DNA from: Luteimonas mephitis DSM 12574
GTDB lineage: Bacteria; Pseudomonadota; Gammaproteobacteria; Xanthomonadales; Xanthomonadaceae
Direction: 5' to 3'
NCBI RefSeq assembly: GCF_000422305.1
Contig: NZ_KE383817.1
Coordinates: forward strand, 254,507 to 318,506
DNA: 64,000 nucleotides
Shown here in pieces: positions 14,944 through 23,157 of this stretch. The notes beneath the pieces are model-generated. The model was not told where the DNA came from. It worked only from the letters and a program-made list of their open reading frames with translations, and did no database searches. Numbering within the stretch: the stretch's first letter is position 1; the number at the start of each line of letters is the position of its first letter. Both the position numbers and the translations under genes were made by a program.

Positions 14944-17703
14944 TCAGGCAACAACGACGATATTCACGATCTTGCCGGGCACCACGATCACCTTGCGCAC
15001 CTGGCCATCACCAATGAACTTCACGACGTGCGGCTCGGCCAGCGCCGCGGCCTCGATCGCGTCGCGCGGGGAGTCGGGCGCCACCTCGATGGTGCCGCGC
15101 AGCTTGCCGTTGACCTGCACCGCCAGTTTCACCATGTCGCGCACCAGCGCCGCCGGGTCGGCGCGCGGGAACGGCTGGTCCTCGAGCAGCGCCTCCGGAT
15201 GCCCCAGCGCCTGCCACAGCGCATGGCACACGTGCGGCGTGACCGGGTTGAGCAGCAGCACCATCGACTGCAGCGCCTCGTGGCGCACCGCGCGGCCCTG
15301 GTCGGACATGTCGGTGAACTTCGCGACGTGGTTGAGCAGTTCCATCAGCGCCGCGATCGCGGTGTTGAAACTGTGTCGGCGGCCGTAGTCATCGCCGACC
15401 TTCTGGATGGTTTCGTGCAGCTGCCGGCGCAGCGCCTTCTGCCCGGCATCGAGCGCGGCACCGGCTTCGAGCAACTCGCGCACTTCCGGATGGTCCGGCT
15501 GCGCCACATGCTGCTGCACCTCGCGCCAGAAGCGGCGCAGGAACCGCGCCATGCCTTCCACGCCGGCCTCGTTCCACTCCAGCGACAGCGTCGGCGGCGA
15601 GGCGAACATCGAGAACAGGCGCACGGTGTCGGCGCCGTAGCGGTCGACCATCGCCTGCGGGTCGACGCCGTTGTTCTTCGACTTCGACATCTTCTCGATG
15701 CCGCCGGTCTTCACCGGCTTGCCGTCGGCCTTGAGCGTCGCGCCGGTGACGTGGCCGCGCTCGTCGCGCTGCACGTCCACGTCGGCGGGGTTGATCCACT
15801 CGCGGCGGCCGTCGCCGGACTCACGGTAGTAGGTTTCGGCCACCACCATGCCCTGAGTGAGCAGGTTCACCGCCGGCTCGTCGCTCTTCACCAGCCCTTC
15901 GTCGCGCAGCAGCTTGTGGAAGAAGCGGAAGTACAGCAGGTGCAGGATCGCGTGCTCGATGCCGCCGATGTACTGGTCGACCGGCAGCCAGTGGTCGGCG
16001 CGGGCGTCGACCATTTCCTTCGCGCCCGGCGACGTGTAGCGCGCGTAGTACCAGCTCGACTCCATGAAGGTATCGAAGGTATCGGTCTCGCGCTCGGCGG
16101 CGCCGCCGCACTGCGGGCACGTGGTCTTGCGCCACTGCGGGTCCGACTTGATCGGCGAATGCACCACCCCGGCCGTCGAGAAGGCGTCGGCGACGTCTTC
16201 GGGCAGCACCACCGGCAGCTGCTCCTCCGGCACCGGCACCGCGCCGCAGGTGCCGCAGTAGATCACCGGGATCGGGCAGCCCCAGTAGCGCTGGCGGCTC
16301 ACGCCCCAGTCGCGCAGGCGGAAGTTGACCCGGCGCGCGCCGCGGCCGTCGGCCTCGAACCTCGCGGCCATGGCGTCGAACGACTGCTGGAAATCCATGC
16401 CGTCGAACTCGTCGGAGTTCACCAGCCAGCCGCGCTCGGTGTACGCCGATTCCTCGGCGATGCGCTGCTCGAACTCCTGCACCACCTGCACCGCCGCGCC
16501 GGTGTCGTAGACGTCGATCGCGCCGCTGCCGCCGAGCGCAGCCTGCATCGGGTCGCTGGGCTTGAGCGCATCGGCGCCGATCTCGCGCAGCGCGTCGCGC
16601 ACCGGCGCCGGCACCACCACCATGCGGACCGGCAGGTCGTACTTCTTCGCGAATTCCCAGTCACGCTGGTCGTGCCCGGGCACCGCCATCACCGCGCCGG
16701 TGCCATAGCCCATCAGCACGAAGTTGGCGACCCAGACCGGGATCTCTTCGCCGCTGATCGGATGCACGGCGCGCAGGCCGGTATCGACGCCGCGCTTCTC
16801 CTGCGTCTCGAGCTCGGCTTCGGACGTGCCGCCCTGCCGCAGCGCCGAGATCCGCGCGGCCAGGTCCGGATCGGCAGCGCCGGCCTTGAGCGCGAGCGGA
16901 TGTTCGGCGGCAATCGACACGAAGGTCACGCCCATCAGCGTGTCCGGGCGGGTGGTGAAGACCGTCAGCGGCACCTCCTCACCTTCGACGCGGAACTGGA
17001 TTTCCAGGCCCTCGCTGCGGCCGATCCAGTTGCGCTGCATGGTCTTGACCGAATCCGGCCAGCCGTCGAGCGTGTCGAGGCCGTCGAGCAGCTCCTGCGC
17101 ATAGTCGGTGATTCTCAGGAACCACTGCGGGATCTCGCGCTTCTCCACCAGCGCGCCGGTGCGCCAGCCGCGGCCGTCGATCACCTGTTCGTTGGCCAGC
17201 ACGGTCTGGTCGACCGGGTCCCAGTTCACCACCGAGTTGCGGCGGTAGGCCAGGCCCTTCTTCAGCAGGTGCACGAACAGGCGCTGCTCGTGCACGTAGT
17301 AGTCCGGCGAACAGGTGGCGAACTCGCGCGACCAGTCGATCGCGTAGCCCATGGTCTTGAGCTGCGCGCGCATGTGCTCGATGTTGGCGTATGTCCACTT
17401 CGCCGGCGCGGTGGCGTTCTTGATCGCGGCGTTCTCGGCCGGCAGGCCGAAGGCGTCCCAGCCCATCGGCTGCAGCACGTTCTTGCCGGTCATCCGCTGG
17501 TAGCGGCTGATGACGTCGCCGATGGTGTAGTTGCGCACGTGGCCGACATGCAGCGCGCCGGACGGATACGGCAGCATCGACAGGCAGTAGAAGGTCGGCT
17601 TCGACGATTCCTCGGTCACTTCGAACGCGCGGGTGTCGTTCCAGTAACGCTGGGCGGCGGATTCGACGGTTCTGGGGTCGTAGCTGGCGGGGTCGGCGGA
17701 CAC
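14944..17703 (-). CDS. leuS: Leucyl-tRNA synthetase
   Basis: Class Ia aminoacyl-tRNA synthetase of 919 residues that charges tRNA-Leu in the cytosol. The HIGH motif appears as HVGH (residues 52-55, within [19 protein letters not shown]), and the second signature as [13 protein letters not shown] large editing domain (about residues 220-420) contains the [14 protein letters not shown] threonine-rich motif. The C-terminal anticodon-binding and tail domain ends [16 protein letters not shown]. The start is GTG 17703 (GTG TCC GCC GAC). It is the first gene of the leuS-lptE-holA-nadD-rsfS-rlmH block, divergent from an amidohydrolase. Confidence 0.97.
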   Translation of the reverse strand: MSADPASYDPRTVESAAQRYWNDTRAFEVTEESSKPTFYCLSMLPYPSGALHVGHVRNYTIGDVISRYQRMTGKNVLQPMGWDAFGLPAENAAIKNATAPAKWTYANIEHMRAQLKTMGYAIDWSREFATCSPDYYVHEQRLFVHLLKKGLAYRRNSVVNWDPVDQTVLANEQVIDGRGWRTGALVEKREIPQWFLRITDYAQELLDGLDTLDGWPDSVKTMQRNWIGRSEGLEIQFRVEGEEVPLTVFTTRPDTLMGVTFVSIAAEHPLALKAGAADPDLAARISALRQGGTSEAELETQEKRGVDTGLRAVHPISGEEIPVWVANFVLMGYGTGAVMAVPGHDQRDWEFAKKYDLPVRMVVVPAPVRDALREIGADALKPSDPMQAALGGSGAIDVYDTGAAVQVVQEFEQRIAEESAYTERGWLVNSDEFDGMDFQQSFDAMAARFEADGRGARRVNFRLRDWGVSRQRYWGCPIPVIYCGTCGAVPVPEEQLPVVLPEDVADAFSTAGVVHSPIKSDPQWRKTTCPQCGGAAERETDTFDTFMESSWYYARYTSPGAKEMVDARADHWLPVDQYIGGIEHAILHLLYFRFFHKLLRDEGLVKSDEPAVNLLTQGMVVAETYYRESGDGRREWINPADVDVQRDERGHVTGATLKADGKPVKTGGIEKMSKSKNNGVDPQAMVDRYGADTVRLFSMFASPPTLSLEWNEAGVEGMARFLRRFWREVQQHVAQPDHPEVRELLEAGAALDAGQKALRRQLHETIQKVGDDYGRRHSFNTAIAALMELLNHVAKFTDMSDQGRAVRHEALQSMVLLLNPVTPHVCHALWQALGHPEALLEDQPFPRADPAALVRDMVKLAVQVNGKLRGTIEVAPDSPRDAIEAAALAEPHVVKFIGDGQVRKVIVVPGKIVNIVVVA

Positions 17704-17802
17704 GGCGGGCGCATTTCAGGGGCGGCCAGCAAGCCTACCGCAGTGCACAAATCGCCGCCATCGACCCGGAATATGATGGCTTCGGCTACCGGGGAACCCA
17801 GA

Positions 17803-19143
17803 ATGAAACGACTTGCGCCCACCGCGCTGCTTGCACTCGCCTGCACTGCCGCCGTCGCGGACGACGAACCGGCCGCCCCGGCCCCGGGCGCGTCGGCGGC
17901 CGTCCAGGTCCTGCACTGCGGCCGGATGTTCGACGCCCCCGCCGGCCGCCTGCGCGGCGAAGCCAGCATCGTGGTGCGCGGCGACCGGATCGAGTCGGTG
18001 CAGGCCGGTGCCATCGCCACGCCCGCCGGCGCCACGGTCATCGACCTGGCCGACGCCACCTGCCTGCCGGGCCTGATCGACACCCACACCCACCTGACCT
18101 TCGAAACCAGCCCGACCGGCTACACCGACCAGTTCCGCTGGAACGTGGCCGACTACGCCATCCGTTCCACCGTCTACGCCGCGCGCACCCTGCAGGCCGG
18201 CTTCACCACGGTGCGCAACCTGGGCGACGGCTCGGGCGAGTCGATCGCGCTGCGCAACGCGATCAATGCCGGCATCGTGCCCGGCCCGCGCATCTTCACC
18301 GCGGGCTCGGCCATCGGCTCCACCGGCGGCCACGCCGACGGCAGCGACGGCTATCGCAAGGACCTCGCCGGCGATCCGGGGCCGAAAGACGGCATCATCA
18401 ACGGGCCCGACGACGCCTGGAAGGCGGTGCGCCAGCACTACAAGGACGGCGCCGACGCGATCAAGATCATGCCGTCCGGCGGCGTGCTCGACGAAAGCGC
18501 CAGTGCCGACAACCCGCAGATGACGCTGGAGGAAATCCGGGCGGTGGTCGCCGCGGCGCACGATTACGGCTTCACCGTGGCCGCGCACGCGCACGGCGCC
18601 GAGGGCATCCGCCGCGCGGTGGTCGGCGGGGTCGACTCGATCGAGCACGGCACCTTCATGGACGATGCCGACATGAAGCTGATGAAGGAACACGGCACCT
18701 GGTACGTGCCCACCATCATCGCCGGGCGCTACGTGGCCGAAAAGGCCGCGGTGCCCGGCTATTACCCGCCGCAGGTCGCAGCGAAGGCGCGCCAGGTCGG
18801 CCCGGTGATCCAGGGCACCGCCGGCCGCGCGTACCGCGCCGGGGTGAAGATCGCCTTCGGCACGGATTCGGCGGTCTATCCGCACGGGGACAACGCCCGG
18901 GAGTTCGCCTACATGGTCGAAGCCGGGATGCCCGCGGCCTATGCGTTGCAGGCCGCGACCACGCACGCGGCCGAACTCCTCAAGCAGGCGAAGGACCTGG
19001 GCAGCATCGAGGCGGGCAAGTACGCGGACGTCGTCGCGGTTGCCGGCAACCCGCTCGAGGATATCGCCGCGATGCAGAAAGTCGGATTCGTGATGAAGGC
19101 CGGGCAGGTCTGGCGCCGCGACGGCCATGAAATCACGCCGTGA
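17803..19143 (+). CDS. Secreted metal-dependent amidohydrolase (Xaa-Pro dipeptidase/imidazolonepropionase-like)
   Basis: Exported hydrolase of 446 residues with a Sec signal (MKRLAPTALLALACTAAVADD). The binuclear-metal amidohydrolase motifs are all present: HxH in LIDTHTHLTFE, the carboxylated-lysine segment DAIKIMPSGGV, a His in VAAHAHGAEG and another in SIEHGTF, and the final Asp in AFGTDSAVYPHG. Relatives include bacterial Xaa-Pro dipeptidases and imidazolonepropionase-like enzymes; the substrate is not determined. ATG 17803 follows GGGGAA by about 7 bases. A TATGAT about 25 bases upstream may be its -10. It is monocistronic and ends close to a perfect palindromic repeat. Confidence 0.86.
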   Translation: MKRLAPTALLALACTAAVADDEPAAPAPGASAAVQVLHCGRMFDAPAGRLRGEASIVVRGDRIESVQAGAIATPAGATVIDLADATCLPGLIDTHTHLTFETSPTGYTDQFRWNVADYAIRSTVYAARTLQAGFTTVRNLGDGSGESIALRNAINAGIVPGPRIFTAGSAIGSTGGHADGSDGYRKDLAGDPGPKDGIINGPDDAWKAVRQHYKDGADAIKIMPSGGVLDESASADNPQMTLEEIRAVVAAAHDYGFTVAAHAHGAEGIRRAVVGGVDSIEHGTFMDDADMKLMKEHGTWYVPTIIAGRYVAEKAAVPGYYPPQVAAKARQVGPVIQGTAGRAYRAGVKIAFGTDSAVYPHGDNAREFAYMVEAGMPAAYALQAATTHAAELLKQAKDLGSIEAGKYADVVAVAGNPLEDIAAMQKVGFVMKAGQVWRRDGHEITP

Positions 19144-19193
19144 ATCCCGGATGGCCGGCGCCCCCTTCGCCAACGTCTCGCAATTGCCAGAAA

Positions 19194-19254
19194 GCTCGCG
19201 GCTGAAGCCGCGCCTGCAATGGACAAGCGACCTGTAGCGGCTTCAGCCGCGAGC
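19194..19254. repeat. Perfect 18-bp REP-like palindrome pair
   Basis: GCTCGCGGCTGAAGCCGC (19194-19211) and GCGGCTTCAGCCGCGAGC (19237-19254) are exact reverse complements around a 25-base loop. The repeat lies between the amidohydrolase stop and the next gene and may also act as a terminator. TGTAGCGGCTTCAGCCGCG is a widespread Xanthomonadaceae repeat core. Confidence 0.75.
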
Positions 19255-19293
19255 CTTGCCTGACGCAACACCCCTTGCCCCCGGAGCCGCACC

Positions 19294-19788
19294 GTGACCG
19301 AGTCGACGAACCCACCCGCAGCACCGGACTGGATCGTTTCTCGCTGGTTCAACGCCGATGGCGCGCCGTCGCTGCAGTCCCTGCGCGGGCGCGTGGTGTT
19401 CCTGCATGCCTTCCAGATGCTGTGCCCGGCCTGCGTGCAGCACGCGGTGCCGCAGAGCCTGAAGGTGGCCGCCGCGTTCGCCTCCACCGACCTGGCCGTG
19501 ATCGGCCTGCACACGGTGTTCGAACACCACCACGCAATGGGGCCGGAGGCGCTGCAGGTCTACCTGCACGAAAACCGGATCACCTATCCGGTCGGCGTCG
19601 ACGCGCACCGCGACAACGATCCGGGGCGGCATCCGCTGCCGCTGACCATGCAGGCCTATGCGATGCAGGGCACGCCGACGCTGCTGCTGGTCGATCGCCT
19701 GGGCCGGCTGCGGCGGCAGCGATTCGGCCTGCTCGACGACCTGCGCCTGGGCGCGGAGATCGCCACGCTGCTGTCGGAACCGGCGTAG
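19294..19788 (+). CDS. Thioredoxin-fold (TlpA/redoxin-like) protein
   Basis: Protein of 164 residues of the TlpA/AhpC-type thioredoxin superfamily. SLRGRVVFLHAFQMLCPACVQHAVPQ holds the redox CPAC motif. LAVIGLHTVFEHHHAMGPEALQVY and the cis-proline region MQGTPTLLLVDRLGRLR follow. No signal peptide is present, so it is probably cytoplasmic. Such proteins are often called redoxins; the partner is unknown. The start is GTG 19294, preceded by GGAG at a 7-base spacing. The TAG stop is part of a GTAG-headed repeat (19785-19807), so the present C terminus may have been set by repeat DNA. Confidence 0.8.
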   Translation: MTESTNPPAAPDWIVSRWFNADGAPSLQSLRGRVVFLHAFQMLCPACVQHAVPQSLKVAAAFASTDLAVIGLHTVFEHHHAMGPEALQVYLHENRITYPVGVDAHRDNDPGRHPLPLTMQAYAMQGTPTLLLVDRLGRLRRQRFGLLDDLRLGAEIATLLSEPA

Positions 19789-19807
19789 GTCGGGCTGCGT
19801 CCCGACC
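19785..19807. repeat. GTAG-headed short palindrome overlapping a stop codon
   Basis: GTAG is followed by the stem GGTCGGG (19788-19794) with CCCGACC (19801-19807) around CTGCGT. The TAG at 19786-19788 is the stop codon of the upstream thioredoxin-fold gene. Confidence 0.55.
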
Positions 19808-19859
19808 CGCGGGGAGTCGCGCAGCAACGCCGCCACAGCCGTCGGGATGTAACCCCGGC

Positions 19860-20462
19860 CTACGGCATCCCGGTCTTGCGGTTTCCTCCAGCCGCAACCA
19901 CCGTCCACGCCAGCCACGTCGCGAACACCACGCGCTGCGCAAACGCCGGTGCAAGCAGATCCAGCGGCAGCATCGCAAGGGCCACGACGACCACGGCGAC
20001 AACAATGCTCGCCAGTACCCGCGCACGCGATTCGGATTCGCCCCGCAACCCGAGCGCGAGCAGCAGCGTCGCCGGCAGCAGCGCCACCCACCACAGCGTC
20101 CACGCCGTCGCGTGCGCACGGCTGGCATCGGACTCCAGGTCTCCCGGATCCAGCGGCAACAGCCCCTGCGCCACGAACGCGATGGCCGAAAGCAGCGCCA
20201 TCCAGGCACCGATGCGTGCGACCCACGGCGCGTTGTCGCCCATGGACACGCGCAGGCGCCAGGCGACGAACGCCGCGAGCAGGCCGGGCAGCACGAAGCC
20301 CAGCACGTTGAACGCCAGCGCGTGCGGCACGCCGCTCGCGCCGAGCAGCCCGACCGGGTGCCTCGCCTGCGAATAACCTTCCAGCGCTGCGCCAAAGCCG
20401 GCGACCGCGGCCACGAACAGGACCATCGCGGCGATCGCGGCCACCAGCGGCAACTGCTTCAT
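19860..20462 (-). CDS. DUF998-type integral membrane protein
   Basis: Integral membrane protein of 200 residues with about six hydrophobic segments, the first being [20 protein letters not shown] and later ones [32 protein letters not shown] and [19 protein letters not shown]. The pattern, with a short [13 protein letters not shown] loop after the first helix and a GxxLP-containing second block, fits DUF998. The function is unknown. ATG 20462 overlaps the upstream regulator stop as ATGA, so the two are translationally coupled; the ATG at 20474 would overlap more. It is last in a three-gene operon. Confidence 0.72.
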   Translation of the reverse strand: MKQLPLVAAIAAMVLFVAAVAGFGAALEGYSQARHPVGLLGASGVPHALAFNVLGFVLPGLLAAFVAWRLRVSMGDNAPWVARIGAWMALLSAIAFVAQGLLPLDPGDLESDASRAHATAWTLWWVALLPATLLLALGLRGESESRARVLASIVVAVVVVALAMLPLDLLAPAFAQRVVFATWLAWTVVAAGGNRKTGMP

Positions 20463-20674
20463 GCCGACTCCCATCGAAACACCTCCTCCACCCCGGCCCC
20501 GAACGCGCGCGCGATCCGGAACGCAAGTTCCAGCGACGGCGCGTACCGCCCAGCCTCCAGCGCGATGATCGTCTGCCGGGTCACGCCGCAGGCCTGCGCC
20601 AGCGCCTCCTGGGTCATCTCGCCGTGCTCGAAGCGCAGGCGGCGGATCTCGTTGGCGATCGGCGTGCCGCTCAC
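20459..20674 (-). CDS. XRE-family transcriptional regulator, short
   Basis: A 71-residue DNA-binding protein that is almost only a helix-turn-helix: [21 protein letters not shown], then [18 protein letters not shown], ending VEEVFRW. This minimal form (YozG/PlcR-like N domain without a sensor) is usually paired with a membrane protein that may hold its signal. The start is GTG 20674, overlapping the upstream stop as GTGA; the stop overlaps the next ATG. The three genes therefore form a tightly coupled operon. A palindrome upstream of the first gene is the likely autoregulatory operator (inference). Confidence 0.88.
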   Translation of the reverse strand: MSGTPIANEIRRLRFEHGEMTQEALAQACGVTRQTIIALEAGRYAPSLELAFRIARAFGAGVEEVFRWESA

Positions 20675-21294
20675 CGGCGGTCGCGCCAGTAGTAGACGAT
20701 GGTGGCCGCGTTCTCGAGCAGCCATCCGAACAGCAACGCCAGGAACAGCAGGAACGCCACCGCCGGCGGCGTCGCCCACGCCAGCCTGTGCGCGGGCGAT
20801 GTGCCCAGCACGACCATCAGCACGACAACGCACGCGATCAGCGCATGCCGTCCCCATCTGGCGGCACTGCGGTTGATCGCGCGGTCACGCTCGTCCTCCT
20901 GCACCGCCTTGCCGCGGCGTCCGCGCAGCACCGCCGAAATCACCACATAGGCCACCACGATCTGCAGCAGGGCAATGCTCGTCGTCGTGTTCCCCATCCA
21001 GGACACCGTGAACACGGAAGCATTGGACAGCAGCCAGGCGATCAGCACGCCGCTGTAGACCAGCGCCAGCCAGGCATCGATCTCCGCGGGCGCGGCCATC
21101 CCCGCCACGCCGGTGCGCGGGCGCGCCGACAACTGGATCGCGGCGACCACGCTGCCGATGGCCAGCAGCAGCGGCCCGATCGCATACAGGGGGGATTCGT
21201 CGAGCGGACCCGGCTCCCAGAACACGAACCAGAAACCGATCACCGCGGCGAGCAGGCCGGCGGTGAACCTGACAGGGCTGTACCTGATCTCCAT
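20671..21294 (-). CDS. Integral membrane protein linked to an XRE regulator
   Basis: Protein of 207 residues with about six membrane segments arranged in three pairs: [37 protein letters not shown], a central pair near [17 protein letters not shown] and [19 protein letters not shown], and two C-terminal ones. After the fourth comes a conserved [17 protein letters not shown] loop, typical of the DUF2178-like proteins that accompany XRE regulators. The function is unknown. ATG 21294 is preceded by GGAAGA at a 6-base spacing; the ATG at 21312 lies upstream of that site. It is the first gene of the operon. Confidence 0.75.
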   Translation of the reverse strand: MEIRYSPVRFTAGLLAAVIGFWFVFWEPGPLDESPLYAIGPLLLAIGSVVAAIQLSARPRTGVAGMAAPAEIDAWLALVYSGVLIAWLLSNASVFTVSWMGNTTTSIALLQIVVAYVVISAVLRGRRGKAVQEDERDRAINRSAARWGRHALIACVVVLMVVLGTSPAHRLAWATPPAVAFLLFLALLFGWLLENAATIVYYWRDRR

Positions 21295-21312
21295 GTCGCG
21301 TCTTCCAGACAA

Positions 21313-21334
21313 AATGTAAGCTGTACATTACATT
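21313..21334. promoter_or_regulatory. Palindromic operator at the membrane protein/XRE operon promoter
   Basis: AATGTA-AGCTG-TACATT (21313-21329) is a perfect 6-5-6 palindrome. It overlaps TGTA-CAT-TACA (21322-21332) and another TACATT copy (21329-21334). Read on the minus strand, TACATT at 21318-21313 can serve as the -10, placing the operator on the promoter. This AT-rich patch stands out in GC-rich surroundings. Confidence 0.6.
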
Positions 21335-21424
21335 CAAGGATCCACGTGTCAAGTATTTTTTACATCCGGTTGGAAACGGGGCCAGCTGGCACAATCTCCC
21401 GCTGAACACGCCATGGAACCCTAC

Positions 21425-22315
21425 ATGTCCCTCCAATCGGCAAGCCCGGCCCAAACGCCGCACGTTTTCGACGCCACCACCGCTTCGTTCGAAGCCGAAG
21501 TCCTGCAAAAATCGCTGCAGGTGCCGGTCCTGGTCGATTTCTGGGCGGAATGGTGCGGGCCGTGCAAGGCCCTGGGGCCGATCCTCGAGAAGCTGGCGGC
21601 CGAGTACCACGGCGCCTTCGAACTGGCCAAGGTCGACACCGAGGCCGAGCCGCAGATCGCGCAGGCCTTCCAGATCCGCTCGATCCCCACCGTGTTCCTG
21701 GTCAAGGACGGGCAGATCGTCGACGGTTTCCAGGGCGCGCTGCCCGAGGGCCAGGTCCGCGAGTTCCTGACCCACCACGGCGTCGCGCCGGCCGAGGCGG
21801 CGACGGAAGAAACACTGCCCGAACAGCCCGCGCCGCCCACCGACCCGCACGCCGAAGTGATGCGCCTGCGCAGGGAAGTAGAAGCCGAGCCCGACAAGGC
21901 GGAACTGAAGCTCGACCTCGCCCTGGCGCTGCTGCAGACCGGCGCCGCCGCCGAGGCCGGGCAGCTGCTTGACGCCCTGCCCGCGAACCTGTCCACCGAC
22001 GACCGCGCGATCCGCGCACGCGCGCGGCTGGGCTTCGCCACCTTGCTCAAGGACGCGCCGCCGCCGCAGGTGCTGGAAGCGGCCATCGCGGCCAACCCTG
22101 ACGACCTCAAGGCGCGCCACCTGCTGGGCGTGCACCACATCGTCGCCGGCGACGCCGAGGCCGGGTTCGAGCAGTTCCTCGAGATGCTGCGCCGCAACCG
22201 CGATTTCGAGGACTCGTTGCCGAAGAAGGCGCTGATCGACGCCTTCCGCGTGGTCGAGGACGAGGACATGGTGGGGCGCTACCGGCGGAAGATGTCGTCG
22301 CTGCTGCTGGTCTGA
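21425..22315 (+). CDS. cnoX: Thioredoxin-TPR co-chaperone CnoX (YbbN)
   Basis: CnoX is a holdase and redox co-chaperone that hands oxidatively damaged clients to GroEL and DnaK. Of the 296 residues, the N-terminal thioredoxin domain has VLVDFWAEWCGPCKALGPIL with an intact CGPC and the cis-proline IRSIPTVFLVKDG. A C-terminal TPR region follows (ELKLDLALALLQTGAAAEAG, DDLKARHLLGVHHIVAG, FEQFLEMLRR). Retaining CGPC differs from the E. coli protein, which lacks one cysteine. ATG 21425 has GGAA 6 bases upstream; ATG 21413 is an in-frame alternative. The gene is divergent from the XRE operon. Confidence 0.88.
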   Translation: MSLQSASPAQTPHVFDATTASFEAEVLQKSLQVPVLVDFWAEWCGPCKALGPILEKLAAEYHGAFELAKVDTEAEPQIAQAFQIRSIPTVFLVKDGQIVDGFQGALPEGQVREFLTHHGVAPAEAATEETLPEQPAPPTDPHAEVMRLRREVEAEPDKAELKLDLALALLQTGAAAEAGQLLDALPANLSTDDRAIRARARLGFATLLKDAPPPQVLEAAIAANPDDLKARHLLGVHHIVAGDAEAGFEQFLEMLRRNRDFEDSLPKKALIDAFRVVEDEDMVGRYRRKMSSLLLV

Positions 22316-22458
22316 CCACCATGCCGGAAGCAGCGCAGGCCAAGGCTGCGCCTCCGGCCACACCTCGCTGAAATCGGAACGCAGGCCCGGGCGCGGCCCC
22401 GACCTGCCGCATCCATTCGCCGCGAAGAAGCCCGCGCGCCGCCAACTCCAGGGAAGCC

Positions 22459-22932
22459 ATGGCCCTCAAGATCACCGCACCCTCGCTGCGCCGCGTCCTC
22501 AACATATGGCCGCCGTTCCTGTTCGCCGGTGTCCGCGTGCGCGAAGTGTCTGACGACTTCCGCCACGCGCGCGTCGAACTGCGGCAGCACTGGTATACCC
22601 GCAACTTCGTCGGCACCCACTTCGGCGGCAGCCTGTTCGCGATGACCGACCCGTTCTGGATGATCATGACGATGCAGTCGCTGGGCGGCGACTACATCGT
22701 CTGGGACAGGGCCGCGGAGATCGAGTTCGTCAAGCCGGGACGCGGCACGGTCGCGGCGGAGTTCCAGCTCGACGACGACGTGCTCGAACGCATCCGCAGC
22801 GCCACCGCCGGCGGCGAGAAGTACCTGCACTGGTTCGAAACCGACGTCATCGACCGCGATGGCGATGTCGTCGCGCGCATACGCAAGCAGGTTTACGTGC
22901 GCCGCAAGCGACCGCGCGGCGCGACCGCCTGA
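22459..22932 (+). CDS. DUF4442 hot-dog-fold protein
   Basis: Protein of 157 residues of the DUF4442 family, a hot-dog fold related to acyl-CoA thioesterases. Visible are LNIWPPFLFAGVRVREVSDD, the conserved HWYTRNFVGTHFGGSLFAMTDP helix region (THFGGS is the family signature) and the strand EIEFVKPGRGTVAAEF. A thioesterase activity is plausible, but the substrate is unknown. ATG 22459 follows AGGGAAGCC. It is transcribed alone between cnoX and the protein kinase gene. Confidence 0.82.
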   Translation: MALKITAPSLRRVLNIWPPFLFAGVRVREVSDDFRHARVELRQHWYTRNFVGTHFGGSLFAMTDPFWMIMTMQSLGGDYIVWDRAAEIEFVKPGRGTVAAEFQLDDDVLERIRSATAGGEKYLHWFETDVIDRDGDVVARIRKQVYVRRKRPRGATA

Positions 22933-23157
22933 TTCGATCCGCGCAAGCCTCCCGGCACGCGGTGCGGGCGGCAGCGGCACACGCCAGGCATCGGCCGATG
23001 CATGCGATCCAGGACGCCCCGAGAATCCTTGCGGGGAACCGGAACCGGCGCTCGCGAGCCCGCGGTCACGTTTGCGGATGAGCGCGGCGAATCGGGATGG
23101 GTTGTTCATCCCTTGCCCACGCGCAGGACGTATCCTTGGGCGGCCACGGGGGGAACC

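Noticed and set aside
14818..17802. Very long plus-strand frame running into the amidohydrolase gene
   Set aside because: The part before 17803 is antisense to leuS and His/Arg-rich; only the part from 17803 carries a signal peptide and amidohydrolase motifs.
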